Positions 35,194-43,938 of a stretch of 57,194 nt of DNA are shown here, piece by piece. The notes under the pieces were generated by a model. The model saw only the letters and a program-made list of their open reading frames with translations. It was not told the origin of the DNA and did no database searches. The DNA lies in the NCBI GenBank assembly GCA_938023075.1, contig CALHDG010000089.1:1-57194 (forward strand), in the 5' to 3' direction. Made by a program: the position numbers and the translations under genes. This DNA is from an uncultured Chitinophagales bacterium. GTDB taxonomy: Bacteria > Bacteroidota > Bacteroidia > Chitinophagales > JAHDHT01. The first letter of the stretch is position 1. Each line of letters starts with the position of its first letter.

Positions 35194-35286
35194 ATGAAAA
35201 AGGATCAAACCAAAAGAGCTGCCCTCAAAAAGTTAGCTTTCAGTGCCGCTGCTATTCCACTTATTGGAAGCAAGGCTAAGAAGTGA
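35194..35286 (+). CDS. Orphan 30-residue Tat-like leader peptide (probable gene remnant)
   Basis: A short frame from ATG at 35194 to TGA at 35286. The translation starts MKKDQTKRAALKKLAFSA and ends AAIPLIGSKAKK. It has the shape of a Bacteroidota Tat signal (basic KR-x-x-L-K-K region, then a weakly hydrophobic stretch) with KR rather than RR, but no mature domain follows. The stop comes right after the point where the signal would end. Most likely the 5' remnant of a deleted exported enzyme next to the DUF1254 gene; a real small peptide is less likely. Confidence 0.4.
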   Translation: MKKDQTKRAALKKLAFSAAAIPLIGSKAKK

Positions 35287-35434
35287 TATTACAAAACAGA
35301 AAATATAACCTGCTTGAAACAAATTCTGATAATTAGGCTTTCATTTTGCCAACAGATCTGCTAAATCGAAATCTAACATAATGCCTTGCCCTCAAATTAC
35401 GTAGAATCCGGTTGGTTAAAACTTCCAGATAGAT

Positions 35435-37270
35435 TTAATTCAACAAATCGCCCCGCAATTGACGGTAATGCTTTCGTGCTTCAACGGTATACAAACTGCC
35501 GGTATATTCTAAAATTACGTTTTGAAATTGTTCCATCGCTTTCTCCTTATCTTCTAAATAAAAATAATAAATTTCACCTAATTTAAAGGTAGCATCATCG
35601 GCTAAAATATCCGTTGGAAAATCTTCTAACACTTTATTGAGATACACGATAGCCTCATCGTAATTTCGTTCTTTTAAAGCAATTTCAGCACGCTGCATTA
35701 AAATATCATCTGCCAAAGCATGACCAGGAAATTGCCGGTCAATAGAATCTAAAGTAACCAAGGCAGCTTTTGTTTTATTTTGCAGCAACAGTAAATCTGC
35801 ACGGGCATACATTTCCATAGTAGTGTTGGTGGTATCTAAACCTAAGTGATCTGTTATAAATACAGATAAATCTAAAGCGTCGTTTGCCACCAACTCTGAA
35901 GTAGCCGCTTTCAACACACCAAGTTGTGTTTGTGCCCAAGCAAAGTCGCCAATAAAGTAAGAAAGTCTGGCATTTTTAAAACGTGCTTCTTCTCCTAAAA
36001 TATCATCTTTTTGAGCCTTGTCTACCTGTCCGTAAATTAAAACAGCTTCCCAAACTTCATCTTTAATTAAATAATAATCACCTAAATATAATTTGGCTTG
36101 CGCTTTTAAGTTAGATCGTACACTCGGTATTTCAATCAACTCATCTAACAAAGTGATAGCCGCATCAACATCATATAAATAGTTAGCTTTTAATTGTGCA
36201 TAATCAATTATACTAGAAGCAGAAGAAGCATTTTTGCCAAACTCATTTAAAAATACCATATAGTTGGTATCTAATTGCAACACCTCTTCTTCTGTATAAG
36301 TAGGGTAAGTGATTAATTTTAATTTGCTTGCCCGCAACAACTCGGCTTGTGCGTTTAAATATAAATTGCCAGGTCCTTTATCTATAACGTAGTTAAACGC
36401 TTCTTCCGCTGCGGCATACTGTTCTTCAATAATAGCAGCTTTACCCAAATCGTATACCCTTCTGCCATCTTCATTAAACCGCTTGTCTAAAGCCTTTACT
36501 TGTATAATCGCATTTTCAAAATCTTTCTTTTGCGTAAACAACCAAATCAACAATTCAGGATACAATAATTCATCAGGCTGATCTTGAATTCGTTTATACA
36601 ATTGCTTTTGTAAAATATCGTATTGTTTTTCTTCTTTCAAGTTTCGTTGAAAGTAGTTTCTAACCAACTGAATATTTTTAGGATTAAACTGCGTATATTC
36701 TAAATAATATTTAACGGTATTGTCAAAATCTCCTTTTTTCGAATAGACTTGTGCCATTTCGTAAATGTACAAATCGGGGCGATTGCTGTTGGCTGCCCGG
36801 GCAGCTTCGTAAGTGGCAATGGCATAATCATATTCCTCAATTTTAGTAAAGGTGTTGGCAACATTTCTGGCAGCCATCTGATCTTGCGAAATATATTGCA
36901 AGGCTTTATCAAACTCGGTTTTAGCATCTGCATCCATATCTTGCTGCTTGTAAATATTGCCCAAATCAACATAGTATGCCGGGTTAGAAGGCTCTTTGGC
37001 AATTTGCGATTCAATTAATTGCTTTGCTAAATCCAATTCTTTTAATGCAACTAAAGTGCCCAAATATTGCTGGTAATAATATTTGTTTTTGCTGTTTTCT
37101 TCAAACAATTTTTCAAAAACCGCTAAGGCTTTTTCGTACTCTCCATTTTTGTAATACTGCTGTGCCAACTTTAAATCTTGCTGACTTTGCATCGGGTTAA
37201 TTCGAATAACCTGCGCCTGCACTACGCCCCAGAATAAAAAAGCACTTACAATGGTAATTAAATATTTCAT
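35435..37270 (-). CDS. Secreted tetratricopeptide repeat protein
   Basis: 611 residues with signal peptide MKYLITIVSAFLFWGVVQAQ. TPR helical hairpins cover the whole mature chain, for example KLAQQYYKNGEYEKALAVFEKLF (about 34) and AEIALKERNYDEAIVYLNKVLEDFP (near 550), the final ones followed by FKLGEIYYFYLEDKEKAMEQF. Probably a periplasmic scaffold for protein-protein contacts; partners are not indicated by neighbours. Promoter box TATATTTG lies 18 bases upstream of the ATG. Confidence 0.9.
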   Translation of the reverse strand: MKYLITIVSAFLFWGVVQAQVIRINPMQSQQDLKLAQQYYKNGEYEKALAVFEKLFEENSKNKYYYQQYLGTLVALKELDLAKQLIESQIAKEPSNPAYYVDLGNIYKQQDMDADAKTEFDKALQYISQDQMAARNVANTFTKIEEYDYAIATYEAARAANSNRPDLYIYEMAQVYSKKGDFDNTVKYYLEYTQFNPKNIQLVRNYFQRNLKEEKQYDILQKQLYKRIQDQPDELLYPELLIWLFTQKKDFENAIIQVKALDKRFNEDGRRVYDLGKAAIIEEQYAAAEEAFNYVIDKGPGNLYLNAQAELLRASKLKLITYPTYTEEEVLQLDTNYMVFLNEFGKNASSASSIIDYAQLKANYLYDVDAAITLLDELIEIPSVRSNLKAQAKLYLGDYYLIKDEVWEAVLIYGQVDKAQKDDILGEEARFKNARLSYFIGDFAWAQTQLGVLKAATSELVANDALDLSVFITDHLGLDTTNTTMEMYARADLLLLQNKTKAALVTLDSIDRQFPGHALADDILMQRAEIALKERNYDEAIVYLNKVLEDFPTDILADDATFKLGEIYYFYLEDKEKAMEQFQNVILEYTGSLYTVEARKHYRQLRGDLLN

Positions 37271-37287
37271 ATTGCCTTATAAAGACG

Positions 37288-37295
37288 CAAATATA
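37288..37295 (-). promoter_or_regulatory. Promoter -7 box TATATTTG for the TPR gene
   Basis: CAAATATA on the plus strand reads TATATTTG on the minus strand, an exact TAnnTTTG match 17 bases before the ATG at 37270. Confidence 0.6.
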
Positions 37296-37377
37296 CGGCT
37301 ATTGTTGCTTTTGCAGGTTTAAATTGTGTTATAGTTAACAAGCGACCAATAATTATATCGCCTTAATTTGGTAATAA

Positions 37378-37540
37378 TTATTTTTTTTGAAAACAAACCA
37401 GGTACTTCGATTGAACGGCGGTCCCGCTATCCGTTCAAATGCTATTGCTATGCTTCAAAAACTGCGCGGCATAATAGCATAACCACTGCTATCGGGTTTA
37501 GATGGGTGGCGACATACTTCGTAGAAAGGTAAAATCAAGT
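37378..37540 (+). repeat. Copy F of the TIR/hairpin dispersed repeat (partial)
   Basis: Core with stem ATGCTATT (37439-37446) and AATAGCAT (37473-37480), between GTCCCGCTATCCGTTCAA and AACCACTGCTATCGGG. The arms are degenerate and no terminal repeat is visible. Confidence 0.7.
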
Positions 37541-37673
37541 TTAGTTAAAAATTTTAGTATTTCATCAAAAAAAATAATAAATTTGAATATATAAGTCGAG
37601 TAGTAAAGCAAGAAAATTATAATACTGGAAAGAAAATCAAAAGTGAGCAACCAGTTTAAGACCGGACAAAAAC

Positions 37674-37826
37674 CGTCATTCAGAGAAGATACTGAACGAA
37701 GTGAAGTAGCTTGCTCAGAATCTGTCTGATTGAAACAGCGTATTGGTTATGCTAACTATGGTCGAAGTAATTGGGGGATACTGAGCATTTATTCCGCTTC
37801 GCTCCATAAATCTCAGTATGACGCGG
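37674..37826. repeat. Palindromic repeat of the CGTCATTC/ATGACG type
   Basis: A ~150-base unit starts with CCGTCATTCAGAGAAGATAC (37674) and ends with ATCTCAGTATGACGCGGG (to about 37830). Its two ends are inverted (CGTCAT and ATGACG), and inner arms include GAACGAAGTGAAGTAGCTTG and TTCCGCTTCGCTCC. This resembles the short palindromic repeats commonly scattered in Bacteroidota genomes. No coding potential. Confidence 0.5.
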
Positions 37827-38340
37827 GTGTCCGGGCTTAGACGGGTAGCCCAAAAGTGTAAAAAGCTGTTTAAATTAAATCAATATCTCCAAAAGAAATT
37901 CCGTTAAAAAAAATGGCTGTAATTTAAATTGGTGACCTGCTAAGAAAAACAAGTTGATTAATATGTACAAGTACATTCAATGTTTATAAAAAGTGACCGG
38001 ATATTTTTGAAAGCCATAGAAAAAACCGACTTGTATCACTTCCTCAACTTTGTGAAAAGAAGCCATTAAAACAAACTCCAGCGGAGTAAAATTTTGGTAG
38101 CAGATCAGTAACAAAAAAATTAAGCTCCAGAGGAGCGACACTTTGACGGCAACCCAATTGGTGTCTCTGCGCTCTGCGACTAGCACCCTATAAATTTAAC
38201 CCAAATAGTGTATCAATATTGTTAGCTTGTTATCCCACTAAATTTGAGAAATTTAAGTTTGGTTGGGTTATAAAAATAGTAGACATTATGATAATACAAC
38301 AAATCGTAATTCATTATTTTCGGTAAGGTCCGAATTGCTC
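37827..38340. other. Gene-free stretch with a partial GCTCC-family repeat
   Basis: No convincing gene. At 38075-38136 lies a partial copy of the GCTCC family: ACTCC-AGC-GGAGT (38075-38087), TTTTGGTAGCAG and GCTCC-AGA-GGAGC (38124-38136). The short frames on the minus strand here (37977-38186 and 38222-38497) cover repeat sequence and have no protein signature. Confidence 0.55.
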
Positions 38341-38351
38341 TTATAATTCTT

Positions 38352-38597
38352 GACAAGTTTATCAAAGTGGTTGATACTTTCTTGTTTTGGATTGTCACTG
38401 TTTTTTTTCTTCTACAAAGCACCGAAGTTTTTATACTAGCCCCGATTGCAGCGGTTATGCCATTTTGAGAGGCTTTTGCAGCGTTGGCAAATGGCATTTG
38501 AGCGGAAAGCGGGAGGGGTGTTATTATAAAGCCAAATAGTTTCGCTTCAAAAAATATTAAAAAGTGTCAACTACTTTCTTGTTTAGATAAATTTGTC
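38352..38597 (-). repeat. Copy G of the TIR/hairpin dispersed repeat (complete, 246 bp)
   Basis: Reverse orientation, bounded by GACAAGTTTATC (38352-38363) and GATAAATTTGTC (38586-38597; one mismatch to the perfect inverted repeat). Core stem ATGCCATTT (38457-38465) with AAATGGCAT (38489-38497). One base different in length from copy B. It ends nine bases before the stop codon of the oxidoreductase gene. Confidence 0.85.
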
Positions 38598-38605
38598 GAA
38601 AATGC

Positions 38606-39826
38606 CTATTTTTTTTGCATCACCCACTCTGCTGCTTTCCTTCCACTTTCCATAACGGCATTTAAACTACCATAGTGTATATGTTGACCAACCACAATCA
38701 TATTTTTGGTCAATTGCTGCGGTTGAAGATTACTATCAATTTGAGTACTTAACGGCAAAGCTTTTTCAAGCCGGTTAACCTGTATTAATTTCCAGGTTTT
38801 ACTAACCATACCAAACCAATCGTTTAACTCCTCACTAACCGCTTGATTTAGTTGCGAATCACTTAAATTAGGATTGCCAATAACAGAAACGGAGACTAAG
38901 GTTTTACCTTCAGGAGCAACCGTTTTGTCAACTTCGCTTACAAAAACTACATTGTTAATTAAACCACTGCCCGCTCCATTCAACATTAATTTAGCCCCTT
39001 TTATGGGTGCAGCAGATGCCGCATAATACAAATTGCAAACTTTATTATAGGTTCTTGTTTTAATATCTTTTAAAAACGGCAAAGGACAAGTAACTACCAC
39101 TTGTTCGGCTTCTAATGAACTGCCATCTTCTATAAAGACTTTCTCGTTTTCTATATTGATTACTTTTTTACCCAACATCAATTTTTCTGGAGGTATGTTG
39201 GCGGCTAATTGATCGGCAATTTTTTGAATACCGCCGGTTGGTAAAGCCGCCGTGCCCTCAGCAAACATTTTAAATACAAAATGGAAAAAGCGGTTGCTGG
39301 TTTGCATTTGCCGTTCTAAAAAAATACCGCCCAAAAAAGGTCTAAAAAAAACATCGATCATTTTTTGTGAGAAACCTACTTGCACTAAATCGGTTAAGGT
39401 GGTGGTTTCGGGCGTTTTAAAAAGGTCTTCCAAGCTGGTGTTTTTTAATGTTTTGGTAAGCTTTAACACCTTTAATTTATCAGCAACCGAACCGATAGGA
39501 GAAAACGCACTTTTAAAAATTGACTTTGGTTGCCTGAACGGATCACCCACTTCAACAAAACGATTCTTATACCGAACCACCGCTCCGGGTTCAAAATGTT
39601 TTAATTGAAGGGCTTCTACATCTAATACATTTTCTACTTCAGGATAAGCCGTTAAAAAAACCTGAAAACCTTTATCTAACAAAAAACCATTTACCTGTTC
39701 AGTGGCTACTTTTCCACCTAATTTTTCAGTGGCTTCTATTAGTAAGAAATCAACCCCCGCTTGTTGTAAATAATGTGCTGTGGTCAGTCCGGCAATTCCG
39801 CCACCAACTATCACTACTTTATCCAT
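38606..39826 (-). CDS. NAD(P)/FAD-dependent oxidoreductase (amine oxidase/phytoene desaturase-like)
   Basis: 406 residues from the chosen ATG. The N-terminal dinucleotide-binding motif is GGGIAGLTTAHYLQQAG (residues 7-23) followed by the acidic end of the second strand (LLIEATEKLGGKV), the hallmark of flavin monoamine oxidase-like enzymes. The C-terminal FAD-contacting segment is NMIVVGQHIHYGSLNAVMESGRKAAEWV. The substrate is unknown; relatives act on protoporphyrinogen, carotenoids or amines. The internal ATG is preferred over one 14 codons upstream because the Rossmann motif normally begins within a few residues of the start. Confidence 0.87.
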   Translation of the reverse strand: MDKVVIVGGGIAGLTTAHYLQQAGVDFLLIEATEKLGGKVATEQVNGFLLDKGFQVFLTAYPEVENVLDVEALQLKHFEPGAVVRYKNRFVEVGDPFRQPKSIFKSAFSPIGSVADKLKVLKLTKTLKNTSLEDLFKTPETTTLTDLVQVGFSQKMIDVFFRPFLGGIFLERQMQTSNRFFHFVFKMFAEGTAALPTGGIQKIADQLAANIPPEKLMLGKKVINIENEKVFIEDGSSLEAEQVVVTCPLPFLKDIKTRTYNKVCNLYYAASAAPIKGAKLMLNGAGSGLINNVVFVSEVDKTVAPEGKTLVSVSVIGNPNLSDSQLNQAVSEELNDWFGMVSKTWKLIQVNRLEKALPLSTQIDSNLQPQQLTKNMIVVGQHIHYGSLNAVMESGRKAAEWVMQKK

Positions 39827-39874
39827 TTCAATTTTTGGTGTAAGATACCAAGTAATTGACGAATGCAAAAGGCT

Positions 39875-40996
39875 TTATCGTTGTACTACAAACTTTTCAC
39901 TTGCGGTAAAATCGTTGGATTCAAGAACAAGCAAATACATATTGTTGGGTAGGTGTGAAATGTCAATTTGTTTTTGATAAATGGTTTGTGAGCTTTCTTC
40001 ATTTGATGAAAAAATTAAGCTGCCTGTTAGGTTATAAATTAACAAACGATTTGGTAAATTTGAAGTATACTGTATGTTGAGCAAATTGGTAGTTGGGTTA
40101 GGATAAATGTTAATGTAGTTTTGGGAAATTATTTGAACAGTACCTACAAAAACAGTAGTTCCATCAATATCAGTTTGTAAAAGTTTATAATAACACAATT
40201 CGTCTTGAAGGTTTTCATCAAACATTTCATATTCAATTATTTCAGCAGGAGCTCCTTCAGCTTTTATGATGTCAACTAAACTCCAATTCACACCGTCTTT
40301 AGAAACTTCAATTGTAAAAAAGTCCATGTAAGTTTGATGTCTGGATTTCCAGGTTAATAAATTACCCGCTGTAGTTTGTTCTCCTTCAAAAGACATATCA
40401 AAAGTAACCGGTAAATGATATCAAGTAAATTGATTATTATAAATTGAACTACATTCACTTTTGTCGTTTACATCAATTTCATATGTATAAAAATATTGGT
40501 TAGAATTATCAATGTAATTGTATGCCCCAATTTCAATTGTAATCGTATCATCGGCTTTTACTTTTCCATTGAAATGTGAACCACTTACTTCATAAAAATC
40601 ATCTTCTAAAAATGCAGGCAAACCTCCCGAAATACTAAATGAAAAACCCTTTATGTTCCGACACTCTTCCCAACTTTCAATTTTTATTGGATTTAAATGA
40701 ACAATAGAAACTGTATTACTCGAAATGAAACATGGATCATCAAAATCAATTGGCAAGGTAAGATTTTCTTTATGAACAATTGCGGTTACAAAAATTTCTC
40801 CACGAGGTCCTTCTTCATTTAGATAAAGTCCAGTATTGTTATAAGTAATAATAGAATCAGTATCTATTAGGTTTTTTTGTGTATGAAAAACATAATATAG
40901 TTCTTGATTATCTATTAAGAGGACACTATCCAATGCTAATGAAATTAATTCTCCATAGCATACATAAAAATTTTTATCTGGTAAGTTCCTATATAA
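39875..40996 (-). pseudogene. Broken T9SS surface protein gene (5' truncated, in-frame TGA)
   Basis: One frame runs from about 40996 to the stop at 39875, interrupted by a TGA at 40421-40423. Upstream of it are Ig-like segments (NFYVCYGELISLALDS, IKIESWEECRN). Directly after it the protein resumes with YHLPVTFD-MSFEGEQTTAGNLLTWKS, the usual linker before the T9SS domain, and ends with INIYPNPTTNLLNIQY and MYLLVLESNDFTASEKFVVQR (in parts). No start codon or signal peptide is present before a TAA at about 40999. It is therefore a remnant of a larger secreted protein, with a nonsense change (or a sequencing error) in the middle. Confidence 0.75.
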
Positions 40997-41144
40997 TTAT
41001 CACACTGCGCAAGTATTTGGAAATTTATAGAGAGGCATAATAAACCCGTCAATAAAGCTGGTAGTTTTGAGGGAGGTGAAAAAACTAACATGGCTAAATG
41101 ATTTGAGCTAAAACGTTTTTGACTTTCGGTTTAGTATGGCAAGC

Positions 41145-41972
41145 TCATTTTCGAGGACTGAATATGCCCACCTTTTCTTTTAAAGAATGTAAAATGGCTC
41201 TCAACTGTTCGTGGTATTTATTGAATTTGGGTAAGTTGTTATGTCCACCACCTTCAATGGTAATTAGGCTGGCATCTTCTGCAATGTCTATTAGTTTTTT
41301 GCCATTCCGTATGGGTATCAATCGATCTTTATTGCCGTGAATTATATAAATGGGTACTGCTACATGTTGTATAAACAAATCGGTTCTAATATGATAACGC
41401 AATAAATTTTTGATTGGCAAAAAAGGTAATTTTCGTTTTAACAAATACAGCATGCTATAATATGGGGAATCTAAAATGAGCATTTGCGGTTTATTTTGAG
41501 AAGCAATTTTGGTCGCGAATCCTGAACCGATGCTTCTTCCATAAATAATAATTTTTTCTTCTCCGTACAGTTTTTTCAAATAGTCGTACACAATTTGCCC
41601 ATCACTAAAAATAGCTGCTTCGCTGCGCTTGCCCCGGCTTTTGCCAAAACCCCGGTAATCAATCATAAAAAAATCGAAGCCTTTGTTTACAAAATCGCGT
41701 GCAAATTTACCCCAACCTTTTATACTTCGTGAGTTGCCTTTAAAATAAAGCACTACCCCTTTAGCACCATTAATTTTAAAATGCAAACCGTTAATTCTTA
41801 CGCCGGTTTCCGGTTCAAAAAAAACTTCTTCTACCGGATATTCGTATTTGTATTTAAAATCTTGCGGTAGTATTTCGGGTTGAAATAAAAAGCGTTCTTG
41901 TATTGTATAAAATAGCAAGCATAACAACAGATATCCAACAATAACGCAACATGCAATTAACAGATAGTTCAT
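41145..41972 (-). CDS. Alpha/beta hydrolase, membrane anchored
   Basis: 275 residues. An N-terminal membrane segment (MNYLLIACCVIVGYLLLCLLF) is followed by an alpha/beta hydrolase fold: oxyanion-region FKGNSRSIKGWG, nucleophile Ser147 in YGRSIGSG, Asp in YIIHGNKDRLIP and His in EGGGHNNLP. It resembles the ABHD13/BEM46-type family; substrate unknown. The second ATG (41972) is preferred because the hydrophobic anchor starts there. Divergent from the AbiEii gene, 47 bases apart. Confidence 0.87.
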   Translation of the reverse strand: MNYLLIACCVIVGYLLLCLLFYTIQERFLFQPEILPQDFKYKYEYPVEEVFFEPETGVRINGLHFKINGAKGVVLYFKGNSRSIKGWGKFARDFVNKGFDFFMIDYRGFGKSRGKRSEAAIFSDGQIVYDYLKKLYGEEKIIIYGRSIGSGFATKIASQNKPQMLILDSPYYSMLYLLKRKLPFLPIKNLLRYHIRTDLFIQHVAVPIYIIHGNKDRLIPIRNGKKLIDIAEDASLITIEGGGHNNLPKFNKYHEQLRAILHSLKEKVGIFSPRK

Positions 41973-42019
41973 TTCAACGGTAATATACAAATTGTTTTTA
42001 TTTTTATGATATTGGCTAC

Positions 42020-42856
42020 ATGATTGAACAAATAAAAATGCTTACGCTTAGAGCTTTAGTAAATGATGAGCAATTGATGAATCAATTGGTTTTAAAAGGT
42101 GGTAGTGCCCTTCAACTAGCTTACAATATCAGCAACCGAGCATCAATAGATCTTGACTTTTCTATTGCCGATGATTTTACAGAAAACGAACGATTAGCCA
42201 TAAAGGAAAAGCTAAAACGTTTATTAGAAACTGAATTTTTAAAGCAACATTTAAGTGTGTTTGATGTTGAGTTTAGAGATAAGCCAAAACTAAATAAGAT
42301 AAAGTGGTGGAAGGGATATCTACTTCAGTTTAAAGTAATTGATAAAGAAAAATACAATCCAATAGAAATAGACCAAACAAGAAGAATAGCAATTAAAATT
42401 AATGGACAGTCTCCAAAATTTAGTGTTGATATCAGCTCCTACGAATATACAGCATCAAAGCAGATAAAAGAAGTTGACGGAACAGTATTTTATGTGTACA
42501 CCCCACAAATGATTGTTTTTGAAAAGTTAAGAGCCTTGTGTCAATCTATACCTGATTATAGTAATATAATTCCAACAGCCTCGGTAAAAGGCAGGTCTCG
42601 TGATCTCTATGATATCTGGAATTTGTGTGATCAGTTTGCTATTGATTTCTCGAGTTCACAAAGTTCAAAGATTTTAGAGGAAATATTTAATGCCAAAAAA
42701 GTGCCGCTTCAATTTTTAAACCGACTGATCATTTATAAAGATCAACAAAGGGTAGATTGGGTAAACGTTGAAGACACTTTGACGGCAAAAAGTAAGGGCT
42801 TTGATTTTTATTTTGAATTTGTGTTGAACAAAGTTGAAAGATTTAAAATCCCATAG
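42020..42856 (+). CDS. AbiEii-type nucleotidyltransferase toxin
   Basis: 278 residues. The nucleotidyltransferase motifs are visible: K26-G-G-S29-A-L (LVLKGGSALQLAY), D44-x-D46 in SIDLDFS, Asp137 in KFSVDIS as the third acidic residue, EKLRAL (168-173) and RDLYDIW (194-200). These match AbiEii/DUF1814 toxins of type IV toxin-antitoxin and abortive-infection systems, which transfer nucleotides to RNA targets such as tRNA. The cognate antitoxin usually precedes the toxin on the same strand. Here the AbiEi-like gene lies downstream on the opposite strand, with the 3' ends overlapping by 14 bases. No TAnnTTTG box is obvious within the 47 bases before the ATG. Confidence 0.85.
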   Translation: MIEQIKMLTLRALVNDEQLMNQLVLKGGSALQLAYNISNRASIDLDFSIADDFTENERLAIKEKLKRLLETEFLKQHLSVFDVEFRDKPKLNKIKWWKGYLLQFKVIDKEKYNPIEIDQTRRIAIKINGQSPKFSVDISSYEYTASKQIKEVDGTVFYVYTPQMIVFEKLRALCQSIPDYSNIIPTASVKGRSRDLYDIWNLCDQFAIDFSSSQSSKILEEIFNAKKVPLQFLNRLIIYKDQQRVDWVNVEDTLTAKSKGFDFYFEFVLNKVERFKIP

Positions 42857-43733
42857 GGTAATAAATACTCCATTTTCTATTTAGTTTTTTGTTAGATAGA
42901 TTATAAGTTAAATAAAAATTGAGAGATGATTTTTTCTCTAAAAACGCTTCATAATCACATTTTAAATAACCAGCTTTTTCTAAATAAAAACCAATTAATT
43001 GATGATAAGGATATATATAATTAAGCTCATTTAAATGAGCTAACATTTTTTTGGTATCTACTCTTTCTTTTGCGTTAATATAACAATCTAATACATTAAA
43101 AACACCTCCCGAATAAGCCGGTCGAACAGCAATATCAATTAAGGTTCTTTCTAAATCAGTAACGTTGTATCTTCCATATCTAGTTACTCCAATATTTATT
43201 GAAAAATATTTTTTTTGAAGAAATGTATAAGTATAATGATTGAATTTAGATTTATATATGTTTGAAGAAGTTCGCTGAGGTTTTGAAAATGCTGCATCAA
43301 TATTTTTTTGCAGTAACTCTTTTTTCTCGAAATGAATATTAGGTAGGTAAAATCCTTTATACTTATCTTCGCTAACATATATAGTTTTGGGTAATTGAGT
43401 CGAAATTTGATGGAATTGAATTGCTGAATAGTTACATAAATAACCATCTTTTTTAATAGCTAAGCCAACATCAAAATTAGTAGCTTCCTTTTTCCTAAGT
43501 ATCTGTTTTTCAGATGAAGTATGTTGATGTATTTGCTTTTCAAGCTTGAGAAGTTTAGTTTTTGTTAGATGCTTAATAAAGTCTTTGTAGTTTCTATAAG
43601 CTGCAATTTTCCATTTGTCGCGATTTTGATAAAAAATTTCTTGTATATCTTTAATGGTATAAGCTAGATTCTTATCCTCTTGAAAATAAATATTAATTTG
43701 ATTAGAAGCTCTAATAAACGATTCAATAGGCAT
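42843..43733 (-). CDS. AbiEi-like antitoxin / transcriptional regulator
   Basis: 296 residues from the chosen start. The N-terminal ~90 residues look like the winged-helix region of AbiEi antitoxins, and the C-terminal part has the typical NVTDLERTLIDIAVRPAYSGG-like segment (residues about 200-220). AbiEi proteins repress their own promoter and neutralise AbiEii. The first in-frame ATG (43766) lies inside the 26-bp palindrome, so the next ATG at 43733 is preferred; it gives a clean leader with the palindrome at -10 to -36. Promoter TTG-N20-TAAATTTG is at 43802-43772. Convergent with the toxin gene, 14-base overlap. Confidence 0.82.
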   Translation of the reverse strand: MPIESFIRASNQINIYFQEDKNLAYTIKDIQEIFYQNRDKWKIAAYRNYKDFIKHLTKTKLLKLEKQIHQHTSSEKQILRKKEATNFDVGLAIKKDGYLCNYSAIQFHQISTQLPKTIYVSEDKYKGFYLPNIHFEKKELLQKNIDAAFSKPQRTSSNIYKSKFNHYTYTFLQKKYFSINIGVTRYGRYNVTDLERTLIDIAVRPAYSGGVFNVLDCYINAKERVDTKKMLAHLNELNYIYPYHQLIGFYLEKAGYLKCDYEAFLEKKSSLNFYLTYNLSNKKLNRKWSIYYPMGF

Positions 43734-43742
43734 AAAACAACT

Positions 43743-43768
43743 ATATGCTGTCATATATGACAGCATAT
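43743..43768. promoter_or_regulatory. Perfect 26-bp palindrome, probable AbiEi operator
   Basis: Half-site ATATGCTGTCATA is followed directly by its exact reverse complement. It lies from just inside the predicted transcription start to 10 bases before the ATG of the AbiEi gene, where a bound repressor would block initiation. AbiEi antitoxins are known to bind inverted repeats at their promoter. Confidence 0.7.
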
Positions 43769-43771
43769 TTT

Positions 43772-43802
43772 CAAATTTACTGCTTTTAACTTAAAATGTC
43801 AA
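43772..43802 (-). promoter_or_regulatory. Promoter of the AbiEi-like gene
   Basis: On the minus strand: -33-like TTG (43802-43800), a 20-base spacer and the -7 box TAAATTTG (43779-43772). Both elements and the spacing fit the Bacteroidota consensus. Confidence 0.6.
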
Positions 43803-43846
43803 GAAAATTTAACTTTTTTGGCATAAAATAATCTCGTTTATCATTC

Positions 43847-43868
43847 GTTACATCGTATACGATGTAAC
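43847..43868. promoter_or_regulatory. Second perfect palindrome (22 bp) upstream of the AbiEi-like gene
   Basis: Half-site GTTACATCGTA followed by its exact reverse complement, about 80 bases upstream of the operator. It lies between the AbiEi promoter and the end of the glycosyltransferase gene. It differs in sequence from the first palindrome, so it may bind another regulator, or be the relic of a lost toxin-antitoxin promoter. Confidence 0.5.
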
Positions 43869-43938
43869 TAAATTCTATTTTACTATTTAGATAGGATATT
43901 CAATCATGAAAATCAAGTTTATCATCCCTTTAGCTTAA

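Noticed and set aside
37977-38497. Two minus-strand frames in the gap before the oxidoreductase gene
   Set aside because: Both cover repeat sequence or low-complexity DNA and have no start context or signature.
43743-43868. Palindromes as terminators of the flanking genes
   Set aside because: They are perfect DNA palindromes with almost no loop and no T run, which fits protein binding better.
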